NCBI RefSeq assembly: GCF_000023265.1
Contig: NC_013124.1
Location: 186,001-250,000, forward strand
Direction: 5' to 3'
Origin: Acidimicrobium ferrooxidans DSM 10331
GTDB lineage: Bacteria > Actinomycetota > Acidimicrobiia > Acidimicrobiales > Acidimicrobiaceae
DNA length: 64,000 nt
Part shown: positions 16,283-24,630 of the stretch, one piece after another
Layout: each line of letters begins with the position of its first letter
How positions within the stretch are numbered: position 1 is the stretch's first letter
Position numbers and translations under genes: made by a program
The notes under the pieces: generated by a model
Databases searched by the model: none
The model's input: the letters and a program-made list of their open reading frames with translations, nothing else
What the model was told of the DNA's origin: nothing

Positions 16283-17239
16283 TCAGGGCACGAGGATGAC
16301 CTTGCCCACGGTGGTGCGACCGGCGAGGGCTTCATGAGCTCGACGGGCCTCCTCGAGGGGGATGCGCTCGGCGATGGTCACCTCGAGGAGGCCAGCGGCG
16401 ACATCGGCAAAGATCGCCTGAGCGCGCCATCTGAGCTCCTCGGGCGTCGCGACGTAGTGCGGCAGCGACGGGCGCGTGAGGAAGATCGATCCCTGCCGGT
16501 TCAGGATCTGGGGATCGACGGGCGGCACCGGGCCGCTCGCCTGTCCATAGAGCACGAGCATCCCTCTGGGTGCGAGCGCCGCGAGCGATCCATCGAACGT
16601 CGCACGGCCGACACCGTCGAAGGCAACGCTTACCCCACCGAGCCTACGAGCGGCATCGACGAATCCGTCGTAGTCGGTCACGATCTGAGCGCCCAGACGA
16701 CGGGCACGGGTTCGCTTCTCCGCGGTCGAGGCCGTCGCCACGACCGTGGACGCGACGCGACGGACGAGGTACTGCACGAGCAGGGAACCCACGCCGCCTG
16801 CGGCTGCGTGCACGAGAACCGTCGCACCCGGTTCCACTCGAGCGCAGGAGTTGACGAGCGCATGGACGGTCATGCCCTGGAGCAGCACCGCGGCGGCGAC
16901 ATCGGCCGTGACGTCGTCGGGAATCGTGACGAGCCGACCAGCCGGGACGACCACCACCTCTGCGTAGGCGCCGAGATGATTGGCAAAGGCCACGCGATCG
17001 CCGATGCTGACGGAGGTGACACCTTCACCGACCTCGATGACCGTGCCCGCGCCTTCGCTGCCCAGGACGGTCGGGAGCGAGAGGGGATACCAGCCTTCAC
17101 GGTGGTAGAGGTCGATGTAGTTGACGCCGATCGCCTCCAGTTTGATCGCGACCTCACCGGGGGCGGGGTGCGGCTCGGGGACGTCGGCGATCTCGAGCAC
17201 CTCTGGGCCGCCGTGGCGCTGGATCAGCACCGCCTTCAT
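16283..17239 (-). CDS. Zinc-independent quinone oxidoreductase (MDR superfamily)
   Basis: A 318-aa NADPH-dependent oxidoreductase of the QOR type. The N-terminal GroES-like part includes G-V-N-Y-I-D-L-Y-H-R-E-G and L-G-S-E-G-A-G-T-V. The Rossmann nucleotide site is H-A-A-A-G-G-V-G-S-L-L-V-Q. The zinc-binding cysteines of alcohol dehydrogenases are absent. A strong AGGAGG lies 6 nt before the ATG at 17239. It reduces quinones or other enones; the physiological substrate is unknown. It is divergent from the amino-acid dehydrogenase gene. Confidence 0.92.
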   Translation of the reverse strand: MKAVLIQRHGGPEVLEIADVPEPHPAPGEVAIKLEAIGVNYIDLYHREGWYPLSLPTVLGSEGAGTVIEVGEGVTSVSIGDRVAFANHLGAYAEVVVVPAGRLVTIPDDVTADVAAAVLLQGMTVHALVNSCARVEPGATVLVHAAAGGVGSLLVQYLVRRVASTVVATASTAEKRTRARRLGAQIVTDYDGFVDAARRLGGVSVAFDGVGRATFDGSLAALAPRGMLVLYGQASGPVPPVDPQILNRQGSIFLTRPSLPHYVATPEELRWRAQAIFADVAAGLLEVTIAERIPLEEARRAHEALAGRTTVGKVILVP

Positions 17240-17306
17240 GGTCGCCTCCTGGTTCAGGTCTGTGCGCTAGCAACGGTAGCCTCGTGGTGCGACAAGGAGG
17301 GTCACG

Positions 17307-18533
17307 GTGGGGCGAGTGTTGGTGGTTGGAGCCGGCATCGTGGGTTTGTCGACGGCATGGCACCTCGCAGAGCGGGGGGAGGACGTGACGGTGCTCGAGC
17401 GCCGAGACGTCGCTGCCGGCGCTTCCTACGGCAACGCCGGCTGGCTCTCGCCTGGCCTCGCCATCCCGCTCAACGAGCCGTCGCTGGTTCGTCAGGGCCT
17501 CTCGTCCCTTGCGTCGCCGTCATCGCCGCTGTACCTTGCACCTCGTCTCGAGCGAAGCTGGTTGGAGTTCGTGATCCGTTTCGGCCTCGCATGCAGGACG
17601 GACGTCTGGCGACGATCGATGCAGATCCTCGGTGGGCTGAATGCTCGGTCGTTGGAGGCGTGGGAACGACTCGGCGATGCCGTCGGCTACCAGCCGACGA
17701 CCGCACCGATCGTGGCGGCGTTCGCCCGCCGTAGCGATGCTGCGGCGCTGGAGCACGAGTTCGCTCTCATTCGCGAGGCGGGCTTCTCGCTCGAGACGAA
17801 GGATCTGAGCGGCGACGAGCTGCGGCAGATGGTACCGATCGCGGCCCCCGCGCTCTCGTTCGGCATCGCCATCGAGGGGCAGCGCTTCGTCGACCCGGCG
17901 CGCGCGACCCACCGTGTGGGTTCGGCCCTCGCTGAGCGCGGTGTCGCCGTCGAGCGCGCAGACGTGGTTGATCTCGAGCGGCGCGGAGCTCACGTCGTCG
18001 TGCGTACGGTCGAGGGGGCCGAGCACCTCGCCGATGGGGTGGTGGTCGCGATCGGAGCGTGGCTCGGCCCGCTCGCCCGACGTCTCGGCGTGCGAGTACC
18101 GCTGCAAGCCGGTCGGGGCTACTCGCTGCGCGTGCCGATCGAACGCCCGCTCGACGTCCCGGTCTACCTCCCGACTGCGCGACTGGCGTGTACACCGCTC
18201 GACGGTGAGCTGAGGATCGCGGGGACAATGGCCTTCGAGAGGCCCGACGATCCGCCGCGCCAGGCGCGCTTCGACGCCATGCGTCGTGCCGCGCGGCGGT
18301 TCTTCGAAGGGGTGCAGCTCGATGCGCCACGCGAGGCCTGGGTGGGCCCGCGACCCGTGACGGCCGACGGCTTGCCGTTGATCGGCCCCACCGCGGTGCC
18401 GGGGGTCTGGCTCGCCGACGGACACGGAATGTGGGGCATGACCCAAGGCCCCCTTACCGGGGAACTGGTCGCCGAGGGACTGCTCAGTGGGACGGTACCG
18501 GAAGCGTTGATCCCACTCAATCCGCTCCGCTGA
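17307..18533 (+). CDS. FAD-dependent D-amino acid dehydrogenase-like oxidoreductase
   Basis: A 408-aa DAO-family flavoenzyme. The dinucleotide-binding motif [11 protein letters not shown] is at the N-terminus, followed by V-T-V-L-E-R-R and [11 protein letters not shown], which is characteristic of DadA-type D-amino acid dehydrogenases. The C-terminus has [15 protein letters not shown] and the FAD-binding [15 protein letters not shown] at 17295-17301 supports the GTG at 17307. It probably oxidises D-amino acids, including those from cell-wall turnover, and feeds electrons to the respiratory chain. Confidence 0.88.
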   Translation: MGRVLVVGAGIVGLSTAWHLAERGEDVTVLERRDVAAGASYGNAGWLSPGLAIPLNEPSLVRQGLSSLASPSSPLYLAPRLERSWLEFVIRFGLACRTDVWRRSMQILGGLNARSLEAWERLGDAVGYQPTTAPIVAAFARRSDAAALEHEFALIREAGFSLETKDLSGDELRQMVPIAAPALSFGIAIEGQRFVDPARATHRVGSALAERGVAVERADVVDLERRGAHVVVRTVEGAEHLADGVVVAIGAWLGPLARRLGVRVPLQAGRGYSLRVPIERPLDVPVYLPTARLACTPLDGELRIAGTMAFERPDDPPRQARFDAMRRAARRFFEGVQLDAPREAWVGPRPVTADGLPLIGPTAVPGVWLADGHGMWGMTQGPLTGELVAEGLLSGTVPEALIPLNPLR

Positions 18534-18596
18534 GGTGAAGCGATGTCACGCTCTTGTCGCTCGAATCCAACGGGCGCCAGGGAGTGTGCCGCCTCG

Positions 18597-19049
18597 TCAG
18601 TGGTGTTCTCGAGCACTGCAGGCTGCGCAGGTGCCGACGATCGCGAAGTGTGACAGGCGTGCGCGAAAGCCCCATTGGGTCTCGATGCGCGCGATGGCGG
18701 GCGCAAAGACGTCCTCGGGAATCTCCGTGACCGTGCCGCAGTGCTCGCACAGGAGGTGGAAGTGCGACGATCCTGCGAGGTGGTAGGTGGCGGGGCTGTG
18801 ACCGATGTGGACGTGTTCGATGATCCCGACGCGTTCCAAGGCGTCGAGGGTTCGATAGATGGTCGCGCGATGGACGAGTGCATCTCGCTGCTCGAGGGCG
18901 CGGACGAGTTCGTCCGCCGTCAGATGACCGCCCGCCTCCGCGAGGGCATCGATGATGGCGCGTCGCGCCTGGGTGACCCTTCCGCCCCGGCGGCGCAGAC
19001 GGTCGAGGGCTTCGTCGCGATCGAGGGTGACGCGCGTGCGCTCAGGCAC
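18597..19049 (-). CDS. Fur-family metal/peroxide regulator
   Basis: A 150-aa regulator with an N-terminal winged helix (R-V-T-Q-A-R-R-A-I-I-D-A-L) and the Y-R-T-L-D-A-L recognition region, then the dimerisation domain with H-F-H-L-L-C-E-H-C-G and C-A-A-C. The two C-x-x-C pairs form the structural zinc site; His and Glu residues form the sensory site. Whether it senses iron, zinc or peroxide cannot be decided. The GTG start lies 8 bp inside the end of the RegX3-like gene, so it is coupled to that two-component system. Confidence 0.9.
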   Translation of the reverse strand: MPERTRVTLDRDEALDRLRRRGGRVTQARRAIIDALAEAGGHLTADELVRALEQRDALVHRATIYRTLDALERVGIIEHVHIGHSPATYHLAGSSHFHLLCEHCGTVTEIPEDVFAPAIARIETQWGFRARLSHFAIVGTCAACSAREHH

Positions 19050-19770
19050 GGGCGTGGTCTCGTTCGAGCCGGTAGCCGACCCCTCGTACCGTGGCGATGA
19101 TGCTCGGGTTGTTGGGATCTGGCTCGATCTTGGAGCGAAGGCGCTTGACGTGCACGTCGAGCGTCTTCGTGTCGCCGTAGTAGTCCGACCCCCAGACTCG
19201 GTCGAGGATCAGATCGCGCGTGAGCACGCGGCCGGGGTTGCGCAGGAACAGCAAGAGGAGATCGAACTCCTTCGGAGGCAGGCGGACCTCGGTCCCTCGG
19301 ACATCGACTTGGTGGCGATCGACGTACACGGTGATGCCGTGGCTCTCGAGGATCTCCTCTGCGGCCTGGGCTTGGCCCTGGTGCTTGGTGCGGCGCATCT
19401 GCGCACGGATCCTGGCGACCAGCTCGCTCATGCGAAACGGCTTGGTGACGTAGTCGTCGGCGCCGAGTTCGAGGCCGAGCACGGTGTCGAGCTCACCGGA
19501 ACGTGCCGTCACCATGATGATCGGGACCGAGGACTCCTGTCGAATGGTGCGACAGACGTCGAGCCCTGACAGGCGCGGCAGCATCACATCGAGCAGGATG
19601 AGGTCGGGATGGTGCGAGCGACTCAACGCCAGCGCCTCTTCGCCGTCGTTGGCCACGATCGTCTCGAAGCCTTCGCGCGTCAGGCCGAGGACGAGGGCCT
19701 CGACGAAGCTCGGTTCGTCGTCGGCGATCAGCACCGTGCCGACGTGGGCGCGCTTGTCGTCAGCGGCCAT
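19042..19770 (-). CDS. OmpR-family response regulator (RegX3-like)
   Basis: A 242-aa regulator. The receiver has the acidic pair D-D-E, the phosphoacceptor Asp61 in L-I-L-L-D-V-M-L-P and Lys in D-D-Y-V-T-K-P-F. The C-terminal winged helix includes E-F-D-L-L-L-L-F-L-R-N-P-G and D-V-H-V-K-R-L-R-S-K-I-E. It is very close to RegX3, which controls phosphate responses in other actinobacteria; that role here is inference. The start at 19770 overlaps the kinase gene by 11 bp. Confidence 0.93.
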   Translation of the reverse strand: MAADDKRAHVGTVLIADDEPSFVEALVLGLTREGFETIVANDGEEALALSRSHHPDLILLDVMLPRLSGLDVCRTIRQESSVPIIMVTARSGELDTVLGLELGADDYVTKPFRMSELVARIRAQMRRTKHQGQAQAAEEILESHGITVYVDRHQVDVRGTEVRLPPKEFDLLLLFLRNPGRVLTRDLILDRVWGSDYYGDTKTLDVHVKRLRSKIEPDPNNPSIIATVRGVGYRLERDHARA

Positions 19771-20803
19771 CGTTCGGACCACCTCGTGGAAGCCTCAGCT
19801 CGAATGTGGATCCAACGCCCTCCATCGAGGTCACGTTCAGCCTGCCGCGGTGGTTCTCGACCACGTGCCTCACTATAGAGAGACCAAGACCAGTTCCGCC
19901 CGTTGCGCGTGAGCGGGCAGCGTCGACCCGGTAGAAGCGTTCGAAGATCCGCTCGCGATCGCGAGCGGGGATACCGATGCCCTCGTCGCGCACCGCGAGC
20001 ACGATGGTGTCGTCGCTCGCGTCGAGGCTGATCTCGACCGTGCCCCCTGGCTCGGAGTACTTGATCGCGTTGTCGACGAGGTTGGACAGGGCGCTCTCGA
20101 GTTGCCAACGGTCGCCGACGACCATCGTGGGCGTGACGGGTACGAGCGCGTCCAGGGTGAGATCCGCTCGACGTGCGGTCTCGTCGAAGCGTTCACGCAC
20201 CGCTTCGACCAGGGATCGGGCGTCGAACTCGGCGAGCACGACGCCGCTGCCCTCTTCGATGCGCGACAGGTCGAGCAGGTCGGAGACGAGACGAGCGAGG
20301 CGATCGCCCTCGTCCACGATGCGCTGGACCAGGCGTTGCGCCGTCGTGGGCTCGTCCTCCTGGGCCAGGGCCTCGGCGAGGAGAACGATCGCGCCGACCG
20401 GGGTCTTGAGTTCGTGCGAGACGTTGGCCACGAAATCGCGCCGTACCGACTCCAGGCGGCGCAGCTCGCTGACGTCCTCGACGAGGATCAGCTGGCCTCG
20501 ATCGTCGAGCCAGGTTCGACGCACGAGAAAGGTCCGCCTTGGCGGACCGAACAGCTCGACAGCGCGCTCGACGTCGCCGTGGGCTGCCGGGTCGTGGAGC
20601 AACGTGGCGATCGCTCGATCGAGCAAGATGCGCTGGTTGAGACTCTCCGCACCGAATTTCGCCTCGACGTCACGATAGAGCGTGTGTCCTTCAGGGTCGA
20701 CGAGCACGATGCCAAAGGGCATCGTGGATGCGGCGCTGTGCCAGAGCCGCGCCTCCGCAGTCGTCGTCGGCATCTCGGCTGGGCTTGGTTCGGGAGTGTC
20801 CAC
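19760..20803 (-). CDS. Sensor histidine kinase (SenX3-like, no membrane segments)
   Basis: A 347-aa kinase. Residues 15-115 resemble a PAS domain (M-P-F-G-I-V-L-V-D-P-E-G). The HisKA domain carries His130 in V-S-H-E-L-K-T-P. The HATPase domain has N-L-V-D-N-A-I-K-Y-S, D-E-G-I-G-I-P and G-G-T-G-L-G-L-S. SenX3/PhoR kinases usually start with membrane helices; none is visible here, so this one appears cytoplasmic. It overlaps the response regulator gene. The start may be leaderless (TAGACT 9 nt upstream). Confidence 0.92.
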   Translation of the reverse strand: MDTPEPSPAEMPTTTAEARLWHSAASTMPFGIVLVDPEGHTLYRDVEAKFGAESLNQRILLDRAIATLLHDPAAHGDVERAVELFGPPRRTFLVRRTWLDDRGQLILVEDVSELRRLESVRRDFVANVSHELKTPVGAIVLLAEALAQEDEPTTAQRLVQRIVDEGDRLARLVSDLLDLSRIEEGSGVVLAEFDARSLVEAVRERFDETARRADLTLDALVPVTPTMVVGDRWQLESALSNLVDNAIKYSEPGGTVEISLDASDDTIVLAVRDEGIGIPARDRERIFERFYRVDAARSRATGGTGLGLSIVRHVVENHRGRLNVTSMEGVGSTFELRLPRGGPNDGR

Positions 20804-20812
20804 CGTCGCTCC

Positions 20813-20818
20813 AGTCTA
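20813..20818 (-). promoter_or_regulatory. Candidate leaderless -10 for the senX3-like operon
   Basis: TAGACT on the minus strand ends 9 nt before the GTG at 20803. Confidence 0.4.
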
Positions 20819-20841
20819 GGAGCCTCATCGCGCCCTGATCG

Positions 20842-20855
20842 TGTCAGTGATGACA
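20842..20855. promoter_or_regulatory. Inverted repeat TGTCA-GTGA-TGACA
   Basis: A perfect 5-bp inverted repeat with a 4-nt spacer between the senX3-like gene and the type IV secretion-like cluster. TATGCT at 20859-20864 just downstream is a possible -10 for the cluster, so the repeat could be an operator covering its promoter. Confidence 0.35.
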
Positions 20856-20933
20856 TTCTATGCTACGCTATGCCTACTCATGGATGATGGTGTCGTCCGC
20901 AAGGGCGTCACTCGAGCAAAGGAGTGCAAGGAC

Positions 20934-21227
20934 ATGGTCACATGGACGTTCCTCGACGTGTCGCTGGCGCCGGATCCCTCGGCGTTGCCGGGAGGCTCCG
21001 TCCTCCAGACCCTGATCAACGGCCTGGCGGGCTGGGCGCTGCTGGCAAGCTTGGCAGGTCTCGTCATCGGTGCGGCCGTGTGGGCACTCGGTGCACACAG
21101 TCAGAACTACCAGCAGGCCTACCTCGGTCGGCGGGCCGTACTGGTCGCGGGGGCCGCTGCGCTGCTCGTCGGGGCAGCCCCTGCCATCGTCAACTTCTTC
21201 TTCCACCTCGGACTTGGCGTGGGGTAA
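20934..21227 (+). CDS. Small two-span membrane protein of the T4SS-like cluster (possibly DUF6112)
   Basis: A 97-aa protein with two hydrophobic helices (about 25-45 and 68-92) separated by a polar loop with H-S-Q-N-Y-Q-Q-A-Y. The layout is like VirB2/TrbC pilins or small inner-membrane subunits, and I associate this kind of sequence with the DUF6112 proteins of actinobacterial conjugation clusters, from memory only. AAGGAG lies 10 nt before the ATG at 20934. It is the first gene of a five-gene unit and is followed after 3 bp by a larger membrane protein. Confidence 0.65.
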   Translation: MVTWTFLDVSLAPDPSALPGGSVLQTLINGLAGWALLASLAGLVIGAAVWALGAHSQNYQQAYLGRRAVLVAGAAALLVGAAPAIVNFFFHLGLGVG

Positions 21228-21230
21228 GTC

Positions 21231-22286
21231 GTGGGCTTCCTCCTTGCACACGGCGCGGCGGCGATCGCCCGTGCGGTGTGGACGACGTTCACCTCCGGCC
21301 TCGATCACTTCGCCACCAGCGCGATCGTGGCGCTGCTCGCATGGCTGCTCGGCAATCTCGGGCCTGTTGTTGCCGCTGCCCCGACCGTGCTCCCGACCGC
21401 GCCGGCACTCGTCGGTCCGTACGATCACGTGGCCACGGTCGCGGGAGCCTTGCTCCTGCCGGCGTTCATCGTGGCGATCATCGCGCGCGTGCGGGAGCCG
21501 GCTCACGGATCGATCGCCGAGGTCCTCGCCCGACCTGCAGCCTGGGTGCTGTCGGTCATCGCGACGCCGCCCGTGGTGGCCACGCTCGAGCGCTGGGTTG
21601 GCGTGGTCTCGGCCAGCGCCTACGGAGCGTTCGCCGTGGTGCCGTCCGCTGCTCTGTCGTTGCGGCCGACCGTGGTGGCCGGAGGGTTGCGCTCGAGCGC
21701 CGCGGTCGTACTCGCCCTTGTCGCAGCCCTCGCTGCCCTCGCGTGCTATCTCGAGGCTGTGGGACGCGGGGTTGCGGTCGACGTCCTCGTCCTGCTCTGG
21801 CCACTCGTCTCGATCGGGCTGGTCCTGCCGGGGGCACGAACCCTGGTGCGCCGAAGCGCCGAGGTCCTCGCCGGTCTCGTCCTGCTCCAACTCGTGCTCG
21901 CCCTCACGCTCGGGCTCGGGGCCGCGATTGCGCAGGCGAATGGTTCGCGTACAACGGCCCTACCGGTGATCGGCGCCGCCCTCGTCGTGGCGGCGAGCCT
22001 GGCGCCGGCGCTCACCTTCGGCATCGTGCCGATCGCCGAGGTGCGTCTGTTCGAGGTGACCCGGGGCCTTCGACATCTGGCGAGCACGGGCCTCCGACGG
22101 GGCATCGAGGTCGGAGGGGGAGTCGTCGCCGAAGCCATGCCACCTGGAGACGCTCGCCCTACGATCCCGCCGTACGAGGGGTATCCCCCGCCCCCGGAGG
22201 TGCTCGAGCGCGCGAAGCACGACCCATGGGTGCGGGCGCTCGTCGACCCCCCTCGTCGTCGTCCGTGGCAGCGGAGGCGGGGATGA
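21231..22286 (+). CDS. Polytopic membrane protein of the T4SS-like cluster (VirB6/TrbL-like position)
   Basis: A 351-aa protein with about seven or eight hydrophobic segments up to residue 285 and a polar, Pro-rich cytoplasmic tail (P-P-Y-E-G-Y-P-P-P-P). No motif identifies it on its own; its size, topology and place between a small pilin-like protein and a SCO6880-like protein suggest the inner-membrane channel component of a type IV secretion apparatus. The GTG start is 3 bp after the preceding stop and its end overlaps the next ATG. Confidence 0.6.
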   Translation: MGFLLAHGAAAIARAVWTTFTSGLDHFATSAIVALLAWLLGNLGPVVAAAPTVLPTAPALVGPYDHVATVAGALLLPAFIVAIIARVREPAHGSIAEVLARPAAWVLSVIATPPVVATLERWVGVVSASAYGAFAVVPSAALSLRPTVVAGGLRSSAAVVLALVAALAALACYLEAVGRGVAVDVLVLLWPLVSIGLVLPGARTLVRRSAEVLAGLVLLQLVLALTLGLGAAIAQANGSRTTALPVIGAALVVAASLAPALTFGIVPIAEVRLFEVTRGLRHLASTGLRRGIEVGGGVVAEAMPPGDARPTIPPYEGYPPPPEVLERAKHDPWVRALVDPPRRRPWQRRRG

Positions 22287-23482
22287 GCGGCGTCGAGCTC
22301 GGCACGCCGGCCCTCGGGTCGCGGGTCTTCGGGGTGCCGGTTGCCAAGGCGCTCGCATGGGGCGCGGTCGCTGTGGTGGTCGCGGCGGCTGCGGCGCGCA
22401 TCGGCGGGATCTTGGGCGTGGTGGTCGCGGCGGTCGTCGCGACCGGCGTCGCTGGAGCTGCCTCGATCGCCGGGTGGCACCCACTCTGGTGGGTCGTGGT
22501 CGCGGTGCGGGAGCGCGCGCGACGCGCTACCGAGCGGGTTGGCCAGCCGCGACGCGCCGTTCGCTTCGATCCCGATGCCGGCAGTGTCCGCATTGCTCGG
22601 CTCGTGGCACGCCACGCTGGCGTCCTCGGTCGGGGGCATGATGGAAGTCTCGACGACGCGTGGGGCGAGCTGCTCCGGGTGCTCGGGACGAGCTTGCGTG
22701 GCCGCGAACGGTTTCTCGTGCGTTCGGATGTGATCCCGGCGATCGAACGAGAGCAGTTCGCTCTCGAGCCAGACGATCGCTGGCTGGCCGAGCGGACCTG
22801 GATGGTCGAGACCCATCTCGGGGTCGCGAGTGACGAGCGCCGTGGGCGTGGACGGCGCGTCCGACTCGTCCGCGCTCTCGAGGCCGCCGAAGCTGCGGCT
22901 CGGGGCCAGCTCGCGCTCGAGCCGATCTCGTCCCCGTCTGCCGTCGCATGGAGCGTGCTCCCGCGCACGGGTGACCGTCCGGATGCCGTCCTCGAGCGGA
23001 CCGACGCACTAGAGATCGACGGCGGCTTCGTGCGCGCCCTCCACGCGGCACGCTTTCCGGTTGGGGCGGTCCACGCGTGGCAGCTGGCAGGGCTGTTCGC
23101 CCCCGCAGGACCGCGCCGCGTCGTGACCCTCGTCGCCCAACCGCTCGATCCTCGAAGTGCGCTTCGCCAACTGGGGCGCCATCGTGTCGAGACAGCTGCC
23201 GACCAGGAGCTTCGCCGGCGGCATGGCTATCGGCTCGGGATCGGTGAGCTCGGGCGATCGGATCGTCTCGACGAGATCGAGCGGGAGCTCGCGAACGGTC
23301 ACGCCCTGTGTCGATGGGAGCTGTTCGTGGTCGTGGCCGCGCCGACGCTGGCCGAGCTCGCAGCTGAGACCACCGCCGCCATCGAGCGGGCCGCAGCCTG
23401 CAGCGTCGATCTTGCCACCGTGCTCGGACGCCAGCGTGAGGCGGTCGAACTCGCGCTCTTGGGGGTGTCCGGATGGACCTAG
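22283..23482 (+). CDS. SCO6880-like protein of the T4SS-like cluster
   Basis: A 399-aa protein with two N-terminal hydrophobic helices (residues 20-75), then a soluble domain. The arrangement, a short PrgI-like membrane part followed by a conserved domain directly before a VirB4-like ATPase, matches the SCO6880 family of actinobacterial transfer systems. W-H-P-L-W-W-V-V-V and the H-A-W-Q-L-A-G-L-F region are the most distinctive parts. It overlaps the previous gene by 4 bp and the next by 10 bp. Confidence 0.68.
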   Translation: MSGVELGTPALGSRVFGVPVAKALAWGAVAVVVAAAAARIGGILGVVVAAVVATGVAGAASIAGWHPLWWVVVAVRERARRATERVGQPRRAVRFDPDAGSVRIARLVARHAGVLGRGHDGSLDDAWGELLRVLGTSLRGRERFLVRSDVIPAIEREQFALEPDDRWLAERTWMVETHLGVASDERRGRGRRVRLVRALEAAEAAARGQLALEPISSPSAVAWSVLPRTGDRPDAVLERTDALEIDGGFVRALHAARFPVGAVHAWQLAGLFAPAGPRRVVTLVAQPLDPRSALRQLGRHRVETAADQELRRRHGYRLGIGELGRSDRLDEIERELANGHALCRWELFVVVAAPTLAELAAETTAAIERAAACSVDLATVLGRQREAVELALLGVSGWT

Positions 23483-24630
23483 GTTGGCAGGACTCGACCC
23501 GTGCGCTCTCGGTGCTCGCGTTTGCGCCCACGCCTCCGCCGCAGCCGGCGCCGAGCACCGTCGTCGGGATCGCTGGCAGTGGCGGACTGTTTCGCTTCGA
23601 CGCCTTCGACCTCTACACCCATGGGTGGCTGACGAATCCCAATGTGCTGATCCTCGGCGACGTCGGCCGCGGCAAGAGTACGCTCGTGAAGCTGCTCCTC
23701 GTCCGGTCTGCGATCGCGGCCTCCGGCAGCTTGCTGGTGCTCGATCCGAAGGGCGAATATGGCGCCGTCGCTCGCGCCGTCGGCGCGAGCGTCATGCGCC
23801 CGCGCGCGGACCATGGCGGGATCGATCCCCTCGCTGGCTCGCTCGATCAGCGAGAGCGGGCTCGCGCCCTCGGCAGCGTGCTCGAAGCGTTGTGTGAGCG
23901 TCCGCTCGACGAGCTCGAGCGGCGTGCGGTGTCGGCCGTGTGCGTGGGACCGCTCGCGGGGCTCGCCGACGCCGCTCGACGCCTCGCGGCGCTTGACGCA
24001 GAGGTGTTCGATGCGCGACTTGCCAGTGCCGGTCTCGAACGGGCGGCGCGGCTGGCGCTGTGGCTCTCGCGCGTCGTCGACGGGGATCTCGCGGGGATCT
24101 GGGAGACGCGAGGTGGGGGGAGTGCGCTGGCTCCGCGGGTCGTCGTGGATCTCAGCGACGTCGGCGCCGAGCGTTGGGTTCGGATCGCGGTCGCAGCACT
24201 CCTCCGCATGCGGTTGGCGCAGCTTGGCAGCGGTGAGGTTGCAGGTGGGCTCGTGGTCGTCGACGAGGCATGGACGCTCGCGAGCGAGACCAGTACGCGA
24301 ACGCTGCTCGTGCGAGCGCTCAAGCTGGCGCGCGCCTACGGCGTCAGTGTGGTCGCGGTGACACATCGCCTAGCCGACGTCGCCGGTGCGATGGATCTCA
24401 TCGGCGACGTCGGTACCGTCGTCGCCTTCGGACAGTCGTCGTCTGCAGCCCAGGACCTCGTCACTGAGCTCCATCTCGACGAGCGCGTGCGCGAGCTGGT
24501 CGCCGGTCTCGGGCGCGGTGTCGCGCTGTGGCTCCTCGGGGGACACAGCTGGCTGGTCCGGCACGTCGTTCGGGAGGAGGAGGTCGCACTCGTCGACACC
24601 GACGCGCGGATGCGGGCTCCAGCACCATGA
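23473..24630 (+). CDS. VirB4/TraC-like secretion ATPase
   Basis: A 385-aa ATPase. Walker A is G-D-V-G-R-G-K-S-T at about residue 60; L-V-L-D-P-K-G-E-Y follows; Walker B is G-L-V-V-V-D-E-A-W-T-L; a later V-V-A-V-T-H-R-L is the sensor-like region. L-Y-T-H-G-W-L-T-N-P-N-V-L before Walker A is typical of VirB4 family proteins, where it binds the substrate loop. It is shorter than full VirB4 because the N-terminal domain is probably supplied by the separate SCO6880-like protein. It should power assembly or transport. Confidence 0.8.
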   Translation: MDLGWQDSTRALSVLAFAPTPPPQPAPSTVVGIAGSGGLFRFDAFDLYTHGWLTNPNVLILGDVGRGKSTLVKLLLVRSAIAASGSLLVLDPKGEYGAVARAVGASVMRPRADHGGIDPLAGSLDQRERARALGSVLEALCERPLDELERRAVSAVCVGPLAGLADAARRLAALDAEVFDARLASAGLERAARLALWLSRVVDGDLAGIWETRGGGSALAPRVVVDLSDVGAERWVRIAVAALLRMRLAQLGSGEVAGGLVVVDEAWTLASETSTRTLLVRALKLARAYGVSVVAVTHRLADVAGAMDLIGDVGTVVAFGQSSSAAQDLVTELHLDERVRELVAGLGRGVALWLLGGHSWLVRHVVREEEVALVDTDARMRAPAP

